DNA of 64,000 nucleotides from Clostridium sp. JN-1 (GCF_003718715.1 NZ_CP033465.1:744001-808000), one strand, 5' to 3'; shown: positions 16,917 through 26,242, numbered from the stretch's first letter. Made by a program: numbers and translations. The notes: generated by a model not told the origin, from the letters alone.

Positions 16917-17249
16917 TATAGGGTTTCTAATTCCAAATTTAACTTATACTCCGGGATATTTTTGAAAGGACAGAGGACAGAGGACATAGGACAGCAAAAG
17001 AACATGAGTTTCTTTTAAATTAAAGATTTTTCTTAAGTACAGCGGAGAAAAATCCTCCTTCACTGACCGATGTCAATTGTTCTTTGTCCTCTAAAAATGC
17101 TTAGCATTTTTGCAATTTACGAATTGCAGATAATCTACTAAGACTTTCTAAAATACTTCACTGAAAGTTGCAAAAAACTTTTTGAATGTTCTATCATTTT
17201 ACAAATATATCCCTGAGTATGAGTTAAGTTTTAAGCTAGAAACCCTATA
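16917..17249. repeat. R1b: palindromic repeat with a nested R2 element
   Basis: Left end TATAGGGTTTCTA (16917 onward) and right end TAGAAACCCTATA (to 17249) are inverted copies. Inner flanks also match: AACTTATACTCCGGGATAT versus ATATCCCTGAGTATGAGTT. About 125 bp of R2-type sequence (GGACAGAGGAC... to about 17100) sits inside and breaks the palindrome, so R2 seems to have entered an existing R1 copy. The element lies between divergent genes. Confidence 0.8.
16970..17100. repeat. R2a: GGACAGAGGAC repeat nested in R1b
   Basis: GGACAGAGGACAGAGGACAT starts the unit, AGCGGAGAAAAATCCTCC follows in the middle, and TTTGTCCTCTAAAAATGC closes it. The same pieces occur in R2b and R2c. Confidence 0.75.
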
Positions 17250-17747
17250 CATACCTTCTTAATTAAACATATGTAAATTGCATATAAGATTATTTTTATA
17301 AAATTGTAGATTAATAGAATAGGGTGAACTTGATAAGTTTAAAATAATAACAACTTTATTATAACACATAAGTTGTTACATTTAAATATTTAACATAAAA
17401 ATTGTAATAATTAGTATGATGTGACAAATATTAAAATCAATTTCAACATTACTTTAGAGCATCTAGTTTATAAATTATAAATTAAATACAAAAATAAGAA
17501 TTAAGCAAAAATACTGAAAGAATTGTTAAAAATATATTATATAATATAATAATTTTAAAATTTTAGCAGGAAATTATTTATAAAATGAAAATTATAAATT
17601 TTTTGTTTGTATATAAAGTAGAAAATTTAGTCAAAAGAAAACGTTTGTTGAATTTTTGGGTCTTTTATTTTTCAAAATTCGTTATATAATATAAAAATAT
17701 ATAACATTTTGAAAAATAAATTATATAGATTAAAGGGGGGCAATTTA
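17250..17747. other. AT-rich region upstream of the amino acid permease gene
   Basis: About 500 bp with no open frame of note. A TATAAT at 17685-17690 is a plausible -10 element for the permease gene, with a weak -35. No other feature was identified. Confidence 0.5.
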
Positions 17748-19148
17748 ATGAATATTTTTAAGAAAAAGTCATTACATGAATTAATGAAAAGCGTAGAAAA
17801 AACTGGCTTAAAGAAAAATCTTAAAGCAAAAGACATAGCAGCGCTTGGCATTGGGGCAGTTGTTGGCGTTGGAATTTTTGTAGCTACGGGAGAAGGAGCT
17901 CATGCTGCTGGTCCAGGAATTATAATTTCATTTGTTTTATGTGGTATAATAGCATGTCTTTGCGGATTATGTTACTGTGAGCTTGCAACCATGTTTCCAG
18001 TAGCTGGTAGTACATATTCATATGCTTATATAGCATTTGGAGAATTTGTTGCAATGATTATCGGATGGTGTTTAACTTCTGAATATTTAGTTGCAACTAG
18101 TGCAGTTGCATCGGGATGGTCTGGAACATTTAGAGGTATTTTGCAATCTGCTGGAATTACGCTTCCAAAGGCAATTGCTGCATCACCAAGTAATGGTGGA
18201 ATAATAGATTTGCCTGCTGTTGCGATAATATTAATTTTAACAGCTCTTTTGTGTTATGGAATGCATGAAAGTGCAAGAGTAAATAATATTATAGTTGGTG
18301 TTAAGGTATTTATAATTTTGCTATTTATATTTCTTGGAGTATCACATATAAGGGTATCGAATTATACACCTTTTGCTCCTTTTGGATGGAAAGGCATATT
18401 TACTGGTGCAAGTACAGTATTTTTCTCGTATATAGGTTTTGATGCAATTTCAACAGCAGCCGAAGAAGCTGAAAATCCTAAAAAGGATGTATCAAGAGGT
18501 ATTATAATATGTTTAACTGTAGTTAGTATTTTATATATCGCAGTTGCTGTTGTACTTACAGGAATAGTTCCATATAATGAAATAATTTCAGATAATGCAG
18601 TACCTGCTTCTTTAGCAAGAATAGGTATTAACTGGGGATCAGCTTTAGTCGGTGTTGGTGCAATTCTTGGTATGATTTCTACTATGATTGCTGTTTTGTA
18701 TGGACAAATTAGGATATTCATGGTTATGTCAAGAGATGGTTTGATTCCAAAGGCATTTTCAAAGATTCATAAGACTCATAAGACTCCGTATATAGCTACG
18801 ATAATAACTGGTATTATTGCTTCAGTTATAGCAGGATTTCTACCACTAGATATAATAGTACAATTTTTGAGTATAGGTACATTATTGAGTTTTATGGTTG
18901 TATCTGCTGGAGTTATATATTTAAGAAAAGCTATGCCTAATTTTGAAAGAAAATTTAAATGTCCTGGGGTTCCATTTACACCTATAATAACAATATTATG
19001 CTGTTTGACTCTTCTGAAATCAATGCATATTGTAACTTGGATTGGATTCCTTATTTGGCTTGCTATAGGATTATTAATTTACTTCACTTATGGTATAAGA
19101 CACAGTGTTGTTCAAAATGATTATAGAGAAGAAGAAAAAAGTGCTTAA
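17748..19148 (+). CDS. APC-family amino acid permease (cationic amino acid transporter type)
   Basis: The product has about 12 hydrophobic segments and the APC signature AALGIGAVVGVGIFVATG near the N-terminus, followed by the SYIGFDAISTAAEEAENPKKD segment typical of YfnA/CAT-type permeases. A longer frame from 17709 exists, but AAAGGGGGG followed by ATG 17748 is the only well-placed start, giving 466 residues. It imports or exchanges amino acids across the cytoplasmic membrane; substrate unknown. It is monocistronic and ends at a hairpin terminator. Confidence 0.92.
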   Translation: MNIFKKKSLHELMKSVEKTGLKKNLKAKDIAALGIGAVVGVGIFVATGEGAHAAGPGIIISFVLCGIIACLCGLCYCELATMFPVAGSTYSYAYIAFGEFVAMIIGWCLTSEYLVATSAVASGWSGTFRGILQSAGITLPKAIAASPSNGGIIDLPAVAIILILTALLCYGMHESARVNNIIVGVKVFIILLFIFLGVSHIRVSNYTPFAPFGWKGIFTGASTVFFSYIGFDAISTAAEEAENPKKDVSRGIIICLTVVSILYIAVAVVLTGIVPYNEIISDNAVPASLARIGINWGSALVGVGAILGMISTMIAVLYGQIRIFMVMSRDGLIPKAFSKIHKTHKTPYIATIITGIIASVIAGFLPLDIIVQFLSIGTLLSFMVVSAGVIYLRKAMPNFERKFKCPGVPFTPIITILCCLTLLKSMHIVTWIGFLIWLAIGLLIYFTYGIRHSVVQNDYREEEKSA

Positions 19149-19152
19149 AATA

Positions 19153-19182
19153 AAAGTACAGCTTTAAAGGCTGTGCTTTTTT
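19153..19182 (+). terminator. Terminator of the permease gene
   Basis: AAAGTACAGC pairs with GCTGTGCTTT with one T-G pair, followed by a T run. Confidence 0.75.
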
Positions 19183-19348
19183 ATATATGAGACAAAAGTT
19201 TATGTGCGGCGTAACATGGATTACAAATATGATAAAATAACTTTGTAGGTGTTACTTAATTTGTTATGATAAGTAAAGGAGATATAAAGAAAGTCAAAAG
19301 TGGCTTAAAAAATATGGAATAAAGATGGATATTTAAGGGGGAATAAAA

Positions 19349-19801
19349 ATGCCAAGACCGACAAAGTTTAGAAAAGTTGAGTTTTTTCCAAAATATAATT
19401 ATTTTATTCCTTTTGGAGAAAGAAAGTGCAAAATTAAAGAGATAGTTTTAAAAGTTGAAGAACTTGAAGCTATGAGACTTAAAGACATTGAAGAATTGAA
19501 TCAAGAAGAGTGTGCAGAAAAAATGCAGGTATCCAGACAAACATTCCAAAATATAATAGATAGTGCAAGAAAAAAGGTTACATTAGCTTTAACACAAGGT
19601 AACGCTATTAGAATTAGCGGCGGAAACTATACAACAAACTTTTGCAAATTTAAATGTATGGACTGTGGTACAATTTATGATATAAAGTATGAGCAAGATA
19701 GAGTAACTTGTCCTAAGTGTCATTCACAGAATGTCGTATGTAGTAAAAAAGCCAAGTTTTGTGGAAAGTGGTGTAAGGGCAATAAGTGTAATAGCATATA
19801 A
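19349..19801 (+). CDS. DUF134 (UPF0251) putative DNA-binding protein
   Basis: The 150-residue protein starts MPRPTKFRKVEFFP, a strongly conserved DUF134 beginning. A helix-turn-helix lies at about residues 45-75 (LEAMRLKDIEELNQEECAEK, then VSRQTFQNIIDSARKKV). A zinc-ribbon-like part (CMDCGTIYD...CPKCHSQNVVC) and a Cys-rich tail (CSKKAKFCGKWCKGNKC) follow, longer than in minimal members. DUF134 proteins are often adjacent to NifB/NifX-domain or metal cofactor genes, which are absent here. A role as a metal- or cluster-dependent regulator is an inference. Confidence 0.88.
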   Translation: MPRPTKFRKVEFFPKYNYFIPFGERKCKIKEIVLKVEELEAMRLKDIEELNQEECAEKMQVSRQTFQNIIDSARKKVTLALTQGNAIRISGGNYTTNFCKFKCMDCGTIYDIKYEQDRVTCPKCHSQNVVCSKKAKFCGKWCKGNKCNSI

Positions 19802-19803
19802 GT

Positions 19804-20064
19804 GTAGGGTTTCTAATTCAAAACTTAACTTACACTCTGGGAAATGCTCTCAAACTTCAGCACGATAAAAACTTTTAATCATTCTAAAGTTCAGCATTTT
19901 GAAACTCTAAGAACCTTTGATAAACTCGTACCTCAAACAGTATCAAAAGTTCTAAGATTTTCTAAAATACTTCGCTAAGAATGATAAAAAAGTTTTTATA
20001 TGTACTTACAGTTTGAGAGCATTTCTCTGCGTGTAAGTTAAGTTTTTACTTGGAAACCCTATAT
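19804..20064. repeat. R1c: intact palindromic repeat between convergent genes
   Basis: Left TAGGGTTTCTAATTCAAAAC and right TTTTTACTTGGAAACCCTA form the outer inverted arms, and AACTTAACTTACACTC versus GTGTAAGTTAAG plus GAAATGCTCTCAAAC versus GTTTGAGAGCATTTC continue the pairing inward, giving arms of about 50 bp. This is the best preserved copy and could form a very long hairpin on either strand. Confidence 0.85.
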
Positions 20065-20098
20065 AGGAAAACTAACTAACAGAGAAAAGTAAATATAT

Positions 20099-20773
20099 TT
20101 ATTTTTCAGCTGCATAATTTCCTGAGAAATATAAAATTCCTCCTAAAATAAGAATAATTACAACATTTATTTTAAATAAAAGTATTTTATTTAATAAAAT
20201 TGATGATAAGAATATTAGTCCTATCCACAGTGAACATATTATCCAAAGAATAAAAAATTCTTTTTTACTGTTCTTTGGTTTTTCTTTAAAACAAGATTTG
20301 TTTATCCATAACATAATTATTATTATACCAATAATTATGACTATAAATTCTACTATACTTCCAAGAGAGAGATTTAAGTATAAGCTTAAATTCAATGTAC
20401 GACTTTTTATATATTGTACTAAATTTTGAGATACATAATTTATTGGTACTAGTATCAAAATCATCATTCCCAGGTACATGACATATTCTCCTAGCCTAGA
20501 AAATATGTTGTAACTTGATTTATAGGCAGTTACTATGTCTTCACAATAACTTTTAAAATTATCTGTTCCTAAAACAACTTCCAAACTTACATTTTTACTT
20601 TGGGCAGTCAAAAAGCTATCTAAAAGCTGCTGTAGGAATTCTTCTGCATCTTTCGATTTCACATTTGATGTTCTTATAAATACTATTATGTCATCAAATA
20701 CTTCCTTATTTTCATCAGTTAAATTTTCAGAAGCACTATTTAACTGTCTTATTAGAGAATTTATATTATTCAT
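20099..20773 (-). CDS. DUF1129-like membrane protein paired with PadR
   Basis: From ATG 20773 the product has about 224 residues: a soluble N-terminal part (NSLIRQLNSASENLTDENKE..., residues 1-90) and four hydrophobic segments toward the C-terminus. The pattern of a helical DUF1129 head and a membrane tail fits, though the match is by pattern only. The start overlaps the PadR stop by 8 bp (ATG embedded in AATGAATAA), so translation is coupled; a longer frame from 20818 would run far into padR. Such PadR/membrane pairs are envelope-stress modules of unknown mechanism. Confidence 0.75.
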   Translation of the reverse strand: MNNINSLIRQLNSASENLTDENKEVFDDIIVFIRTSNVKSKDAEEFLQQLLDSFLTAQSKNVSLEVVLGTDNFKSYCEDIVTAYKSSYNIFSRLGEYVMYLGMMILILVPINYVSQNLVQYIKSRTLNLSLYLNLSLGSIVEFIVIIIGIIIIMLWINKSCFKEKPKNSKKEFFILWIICSLWIGLIFLSSILLNKILLFKINVVIILILGGILYFSGNYAAEK

Positions 20774-21098
20774 TTGAATCACCATCCAAAATTTTATTAA
20801 CTGATTTTGATATGTCATCCCAGGCTTTGCAAAAGTCTATAAGTTCGGATTCGCCAAGTTTAGTCAAAGAATAATATTTTCGCTTTGGACCAAGTGGAGA
20901 ATCACGTGTTACTGAAGATAATAGTTTATTCTTTTCTAATCTTATAAGAAGAGGATAAAGTGTTCCTTCAGACAAGTCCGTAAATCCATAATTACTCAAT
21001 GAACTATAGAGTTCATATCCATATGTTTCTTTCTCTGATATTATTTTTAGGATACATCCTTCAAGTATACCTTTTAATAATTGAGATGTATTAGCCAT
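20766..21098 (-). CDS. PadR-family transcriptional regulator (second copy)
   Basis: From ATG 21098 (AGGTGATATA spacing) the product has 110 residues: LLKGILEGCILKIISEKETY and GYELYSSLSNYGFTDLSEGT form the winged helix, and PLGPKRKYYSLTKLGESEL the wing, a classical PadR of the YtrA/AphA-like small group. A longer frame to 21146 lacks a ribosome binding site. It is co-transcribed with the overlapping membrane-protein gene. The promoter is strong and lies in a dyad-rich segment, suggesting autorepression. Confidence 0.9.
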   Translation of the reverse strand: MANTSQLLKGILEGCILKIISEKETYGYELYSSLSNYGFTDLSEGTLYPLLIRLEKNKLLSSVTRDSPLGPKRKYYSLTKLGESELIDFCKAWDDISKSVNKILDGDSNE

Positions 21099-21134
21099 TA
21101 TATCACCTACCATGTAATACAACTTAGTTACTAT

Positions 21135-21163
21135 ATTGTAATGCATGTATATTGCAATGTCAA
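21135..21163 (-). promoter_or_regulatory. Promoter of the second PadR operon
   Basis: On the minus strand TTGACA (21163-21158), a 17-bp spacer and TACAAT (21140-21135). The spacer contains ATTGCAATATACATGCAT, with ATGCAT and ATTGCAAT dyads that may bind PadR. Confidence 0.65.
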
Positions 21164-21392
21164 GTAGTTGATTTGATAAAAATTTAAAATTATTTTAAGA
21201 TTTTAGTTAGTATTTAATAATATATTTTATTGAATTTAATTGATATGATAAGGCACTTTCAAATAATTTGAGGGAACTCGAGATAACTTTAATAAACTCT
21301 CAAATTATAACTTTTATGGCTATAGACTTTACCTAATAACACATTATATGGTAAAGTAATAGGTAGTATGTTAAAAGTAAGGAGGACAGAAG

Positions 21393-23372
21393 TTGAGAAA
21401 TTTTATCAAACAAGCTATAAAAGTATTTTTTATGGCAGTGTTCATTGTAAGTATTTATTCTTTTGCAAGCATATCAGATAATCTGTATCTTTCAAAGAAT
21501 AAGGTTTATGCTGATGATGAAACTCTTGCTAGTACTCAATCAAATGCAAACACAGCTGCGCAATCAACTAAAGTGCAGATAAATGGTCCTGCAGATATAT
21601 TTTATGCACCTTTAGGATCGAGTAAAACTGTAAGGTGGGTAAAGAATGACGAAGTTACAGTATTAAATAAGGAAGGTAACTCTTATTATATTGAGTACAA
21701 TAGTGACAAGGGCAAGTTAAGAGGATATATCGATCAAAGTTATGTATCTCCAAATTCTAACATTCCAGTAGTAGATCATAGCCAAAGTTCACAGATAGGT
21801 TGTTCTGGTGAATGCGTAAAAGTATATTCTGGACCAGGTGATGATTATGAAAACGATGATACAATAAGCAATAAAACAGTAAAAGTTTTAGGAAAAGAAG
21901 GCAGCTGGTATTTCATCGAATATACATATAATTTTGGTGGATTAAGAAGAGGTTATATTAGCTCAGAAAATGTCACACTAGGTTCAACATCACAAGGTAG
22001 TGATGCTGCTGTTCCAAGTGATCCTGCAGATTTAAATACAAATGTGAAGAGATTTTTAAATACTGCACGTTCACAAATAGGAACTTTGGCAAGTGGCAGC
22101 GAGGGTAATACAGTAAAATATGGAGAATGGTATGGGACCAATAATATACCTTGGTCTTCAACGTTTATTAGTTGGGCCGCATATAATTCAGGGCTGCAGA
22201 GTGAATTTCCAAAGACTTCATCCTATTCAGATTCAATGAAGTGGTTTAAGGACAAGGGTTTATGGGGAAATACTCCTAAAATAGGTTCAATCGCATATTT
22301 AAAAAACAATGGTTTACAATTTAATGGAATAGTTGAATCAATAGGCAGCGATGGAACATTGACATTGATACAGGGAGACTATTGTAAAAATAATTATTAT
22401 CAAGTTGCAAGAGTAAATTATAAGCCTTCAGATGTTATAGTAGATGGATATGGATATCCTTCTTATCCAGCACCTACAAATACAGATACTTTTATAAATA
22501 AAAGAATATCTATATATGCAGGTTCATCAAATGATGCAGCTAATATAGGTTATATAGACAATGAATTAGTTACAGTTTTGAATAAAGAAGGAAATAGATG
22601 CTTAGTAGAATATAATACTTACGATGGAAAAAAAAGAGCGTATATTGATGCAAGTTATGCAGACTTAAGTAATGTGTCTGATGCAAACTATGGCAGTAAT
22701 AAACAAGTTGGAACAATTCAAGATAATACTGCTGTAAGTTTTGGACCTTCAAGTGAATATGTTTCAAATGGAACTGCAAAATCTCAAACAGTAACCATAT
22801 TGAATAAAGAAAATAACTATGACTTAGTTGAATATAAGACTTCAAATGGAGATATGGAAAGAGGATATATTGCAGCTGACTCAATTAAGGACATACATTC
22901 ACTTGGTACAAGTTCTAATGGTACAAGTTCTAATAATTCTGGATCATCAGGAACTGTTGACTTGGTAAACTATGTATATAAGTTTCCAAATGCGATAATA
23001 AGTTCTTATGGCGAAAAAGGAATGGGATCTGGAGGTTATTATTGTAATGGAAATGGATCAATAGTTGCAGCACACAACATGAGAGCAGGCACTCAAATAT
23101 ATATTCCGCAGTTGAAATATATAAATTCGGCTGGTATTTTTACAGTTGGTGATACAGGCGGTCCATTTTTTGATTTTGATATAAATACAACACAAGATCT
23201 TGGTAGAAGTGCTTATGATGTTTATGTGTTGAAATGGGGCGAAGGTCCTATGATGCAATCATTTGAATCAGCAATACAAGAACAGAAAAGTTACGGTCAA
23301 TGGGGCAGATACCAAGGTGTATACAATCAATATCATGGTCAGTTTCAGACAGAAAATTTTAGACAACCATAA
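21393..23372 (+). CDS. Secreted SH3-repeat protein with degenerate CHAP domain and C-terminal 3D-like domain
   Basis: The 659-residue product starts at TTG 21393 after AAGGAGGAC. A signal peptide (residues 1-40, cleavage near KVYADDE) directs export. Four SH3-like repeats occur at about 60-118, 135-198, 360-425 and 436-500. Between the pairs, residues 212-355 match a CHAP amidase (YGEWYGTNNIPWSSTFISWA...GIVESIGSDGTLTLIQG), but the catalytic Cys of PWC is Ser255 and the His of HVGIVE is Phe310, so it should be inactive. Residues 550-615 (VAAHNMRAGTQIYIP...FTVGDTGGPFFDFDI) resemble the 3D double-psi barrel of cell-wall proteins. It probably binds the cell wall; the only possible activity is in the 3D-like part. 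Confidence 0.82.
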   Translation: MRNFIKQAIKVFFMAVFIVSIYSFASISDNLYLSKNKVYADDETLASTQSNANTAAQSTKVQINGPADIFYAPLGSSKTVRWVKNDEVTVLNKEGNSYYIEYNSDKGKLRGYIDQSYVSPNSNIPVVDHSQSSQIGCSGECVKVYSGPGDDYENDDTISNKTVKVLGKEGSWYFIEYTYNFGGLRRGYISSENVTLGSTSQGSDAAVPSDPADLNTNVKRFLNTARSQIGTLASGSEGNTVKYGEWYGTNNIPWSSTFISWAAYNSGLQSEFPKTSSYSDSMKWFKDKGLWGNTPKIGSIAYLKNNGLQFNGIVESIGSDGTLTLIQGDYCKNNYYQVARVNYKPSDVIVDGYGYPSYPAPTNTDTFINKRISIYAGSSNDAANIGYIDNELVTVLNKEGNRCLVEYNTYDGKKRAYIDASYADLSNVSDANYGSNKQVGTIQDNTAVSFGPSSEYVSNGTAKSQTVTILNKENNYDLVEYKTSNGDMERGYIAADSIKDIHSLGTSSNGTSSNNSGSSGTVDLVNYVYKFPNAIISSYGEKGMGSGGYYCNGNGSIVAAHNMRAGTQIYIPQLKYINSAGIFTVGDTGGPFFDFDINTTQDLGRSAYDVYVLKWGEGPMMQSFESAIQEQKSYGQWGRYQGVYNQYHGQFQTENFRQP

Positions 23373-23396
23373 CTAACGTATTTAAAATTAAAATTT

Positions 23397-23435
23397 AAGC
23401 TGTGAAATTAAATTATATATTTAAATTCACAGCTT
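23397..23435. terminator. Terminator between the SH3 gene and the convergent phosphatase gene
   Basis: AAGCTGTGAA pairs with TTCACAGCTT across an AT-rich extension; a T run follows on the plus strand. Confidence 0.75.
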
Positions 23436-23439
23436 TTTT

Positions 23440-24084
23440 TCATATATAAGATCTAACGGCACAATTTTGAGGAAGATGGCTTGTATCATTTAACAGCATT
23501 ATTAAAGGTTTAAAGTCGTCATTAAAGACTATTTTTGAAATAGAAGTATTACCAAGACGAATTTTATGGTACATAGACATGTCCCAGTTGAATATTCCAA
23601 TTAACCCTGCTTTTAAAATTCCCCCATGTGATACAATTACAATTCTTTTTCCTTTATGTAATTTTGCAATCTTTATAATGGCATCTCTAGCACGTATACT
23701 AGCTTTCCTTAAGCTTAAATCGCCACCTACAAGTGGGGCTGTTATTTTATCAGTAGCCCAGCTTTGATATTGAATAGGATAATTATTTTTTATTTCATCT
23801 ATAGTAAGTCCTTCCCATTTGCCAAAATTAATTTCTCTTAGATCATTTTCAACTATAGGTTTTAAGTTATTGTTATTATCTTTACAAATTATTTTTGCAG
23901 TTTTTATAGCTCTAATTAAAGGGCTTGTATAGATAAAGTCAAATTTGTAGTTTAATTTCTCTTTTAAAAACTGTGCTTGTCTAATTCCTTGATTTGAAAG
24001 GTTTATGTCATGACATCCTTGAAATTTACCTTTGATGTTCCATTCTGTTTCACCATGTCTTATTAACAATAATTCAGTATTCAT
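23440..24084 (-). CDS. Histidine phosphatase family protein (phosphoglycerate mutase/CobC-like)
   Basis: The 214-residue protein carries the RHG motif at its N-terminus (ELLLIRHGETEWNIKGKFQG) and the second catalytic part VSHGGILKAG near residue 153. This fits cofactor-dependent phosphoglycerate mutase-like phosphatases such as CobC and PhoE. No cobalamin genes are nearby, so a specific substrate cannot be named. It is monocistronic and convergent with the SH3 gene. Confidence 0.88.
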   Translation of the reverse strand: MNTELLLIRHGETEWNIKGKFQGCHDINLSNQGIRQAQFLKEKLNYKFDFIYTSPLIRAIKTAKIICKDNNNNLKPIVENDLREINFGKWEGLTIDEIKNNYPIQYQSWATDKITAPLVGGDLSLRKASIRARDAIIKIAKLHKGKRIVIVSHGGILKAGLIGIFNWDMSMYHKIRLGNTSISKIVFNDDFKPLIMLLNDTSHLPQNCAVRSYI

Positions 24085-24301
24085 AGAACTTCTCCTTAAA
24101 TATTTATATTGTATATCGATTCTTCATTTTAAACCATTGAAAAATTAATTTCAAGGGACAGTGAAGGTGAGTTTATTTTAAATTAAATATTATAATGTGT
24201 TATAATATTTTAATGAAATGAAATAAACTCAATAATAATTTATATATCAAAGTTTATGAAATTATTTAAACTATTGTTAGTAGTACAGGAGAATTTTAAT
24301 T

Positions 24302-26185
24302 ATGAAAAATATTAAAAGCTATGTATCTTTTGAACGTTTTAGAAATTTTATATTAAACAATTTAGACATAATATTATTTATAGGAATTATGTCCGTAAAA
24401 ATTATTGCATATGGTGCTCAAATTCAAAAGCAGTATTTTTCGGCTAAAGAATTGTATCCACCAGTTTTAACCTCTATTTTAGTTATCTGTGGAATTGGAC
24501 TCATGCTAAAAAAGAGAAAAAGGGTTACTTTTCTATACATATCAGATATAATTTTAACTATTTTAATATTTATAGACTTAATTTATTTTCAATACTTTAG
24601 GGATATAACATCTATTTCAATAATTGAAAATGGATTGCTGCTTGGACCTGTAAAATCTAGTATAGGCAGTCTCTTAAAATGGCAGTACTTTTTATGCTTT
24701 ATAGATATAATTTTACTTCCACATATAGTATTTAAAGTAATGCCTCAAAAACAAAATACTTTAAGAGCAAGAATTATATCATCTATAATTGTGCTTGCTG
24801 TAGGCTGCTTTGGCAGTGCAAATTATATATACAAACTTTCAGTAGAACAACCTAACCTTATAACTACGATGTATAATAGGATATATATTGCAGAAAAGTT
24901 AGGAAATTTGGACTTTCATGTACTTGATGCATATAATTTTGTATACAGGACAATTCAAAAAAATACAGTAATATCTCCTCAAAAAGAAGATGAAATTAAA
25001 AATTATTTTCAAAGTAATACTCCAAATGGAACACGTATTTTAACAGGTGAGGCAAAAGGAAAAAATCTTATAGTGATACAGGTAGAAGCATTACAGCAAT
25101 TTGTCATAAATAAGACAATTAATGGCGAAGAAATTACGCCTAATTTAAATGTATGGCTCAAGAAAAGTGCATATTTTGACAATTACTTTTATCAAGTTTC
25201 AGCAGGAAATACTTCAGATGCAGAACTTATTACTAATAATTCATTGTATCCAGCAAGCCAAGGTGCAGCTGCATATCTCTATTGTGGAAATGAATTTAAT
25301 TCTCTTCCAAAGGCACTTGATAAAAAAGGATATACAAGCATTGCACTGCATGGATATAGGGGAGATTTTTGGAATAGGAACGCAATGAATAAGGCAGAAG
25401 GATATGATACATTTTATTCTGAAAGTGACTTTAACATTGATGAAGTTGTTGGAATGGGTATTAGTGATAAATCATTTTTAAATCAGTCTTTTAATATTAT
25501 AAGTAAACAGAAACAGCCGTTTTTTAGTTTCCTTATAACTTTAAGCAGTCACTTCCCATTTGATGATGTTAAGCATTATGGCAATTTTGATGTAGGCGAG
25601 TATAAAGATACACTGCTAGGAGACTATATTAAGTCAATACATTATACTGATGAGCAGCTTGGTATGTTTTTAAAGAAACTGGATGATTCGGGTATGACTA
25701 AAAATTCTATTATAGTTATATATGGAGATCATTATGCCATACCAAAAAACCAAGACAAATTATTATACAAGTTTTTGAATATAAAAAATGGAAGTGATTT
25801 AAGTTGGATGGAGCTGCAAAAAGTGCCTTTAATAATTCACTTCCCAGATGATAAGAATAGTGGAGTATATCATAATTACTCAGGTCAAGTGGATTTGTAT
25901 CCAACTCTTGCAAATTTGTATAACTTGCCATCTAATTATTTACTTGGAAGTGATATTTTTAATACTAAGAATGAGTTGGTTATCTTTAGAAATGGATCTT
26001 TTACAGATGGAAATGTATTTTATTTATCTCAATTAAACAAGTACTATGATATAAGTACTGGAAAAGAAATTAAAGAAACTAGTAAACTTAAAGAAAAGAA
26101 GGTAAGTGCACAGAAAGAATTAGAGTATTCAGATGATGTTTTAAATCATAATTTGTTAAAAAAGTTTAATGAAGAGGCAAAATAA
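24302..26185 (+). CDS. LTA synthase-family sulfatase (polyglycerol-phosphate or similar transferase)
   Basis: Five N-terminal membrane segments (about residues 20-180) precede an extracellular sulfatase-fold domain from about 250. Glu262 (VIQVEALQ), the nucleophile Thr304 in AGNTSDAEL and the metal ligands in YGDHYAIP are present, as in LtaS, which moves glycerol-phosphate from phosphatidylglycerol to lipoteichoic acid. The 627 residues match LtaS length. Clostridia carry several paralogues, so the exact polymer is uncertain. A GC-rich hairpin follows, then the lytS gene. Confidence 0.88.
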   Translation: MKNIKSYVSFERFRNFILNNLDIILFIGIMSVKIIAYGAQIQKQYFSAKELYPPVLTSILVICGIGLMLKKRKRVTFLYISDIILTILIFIDLIYFQYFRDITSISIIENGLLLGPVKSSIGSLLKWQYFLCFIDIILLPHIVFKVMPQKQNTLRARIISSIIVLAVGCFGSANYIYKLSVEQPNLITTMYNRIYIAEKLGNLDFHVLDAYNFVYRTIQKNTVISPQKEDEIKNYFQSNTPNGTRILTGEAKGKNLIVIQVEALQQFVINKTINGEEITPNLNVWLKKSAYFDNYFYQVSAGNTSDAELITNNSLYPASQGAAAYLYCGNEFNSLPKALDKKGYTSIALHGYRGDFWNRNAMNKAEGYDTFYSESDFNIDEVVGMGISDKSFLNQSFNIISKQKQPFFSFLITLSSHFPFDDVKHYGNFDVGEYKDTLLGDYIKSIHYTDEQLGMFLKKLDDSGMTKNSIIVIYGDHYAIPKNQDKLLYKFLNIKNGSDLSWMELQKVPLIIHFPDDKNSGVYHNYSGQVDLYPTLANLYNLPSNYLLGSDIFNTKNELVIFRNGSFTDGNVFYLSQLNKYYDISTGKEIKETSKLKEKKVSAQKELEYSDDVLNHNLLKKFNEEAK

Positions 26186-26204
26186 TCTTGAATTTAGTTT
26201 ATAT

Positions 26205-26242
26205 GGGGCTGTCGCACTAAAAAAATTTAGTGCGGCAGCCCC
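26205..26242. terminator. GC-rich 17-bp hairpin between ltaS-like gene and lytS
   Basis: GGGGCTGTCGCACTAAA (26205-26221) pairs with TTTAGTGCGGCAGCCCC (26226-26242) with one T-G pair and a 4-nt loop. It lacks a T tract, so it may be a weak terminator, an RNA-stability element or a repeat copy. Confidence 0.55.

Noticed and set aside
21250-21360. Riboswitch before the SH3 protein gene
   Set aside because: Two short inverted repeats (ATAATTTGAG/CTCAAATTAT and ACTTTACC/GGTAAAGT) exist, but no known conserved core was seen and the folding is weak.
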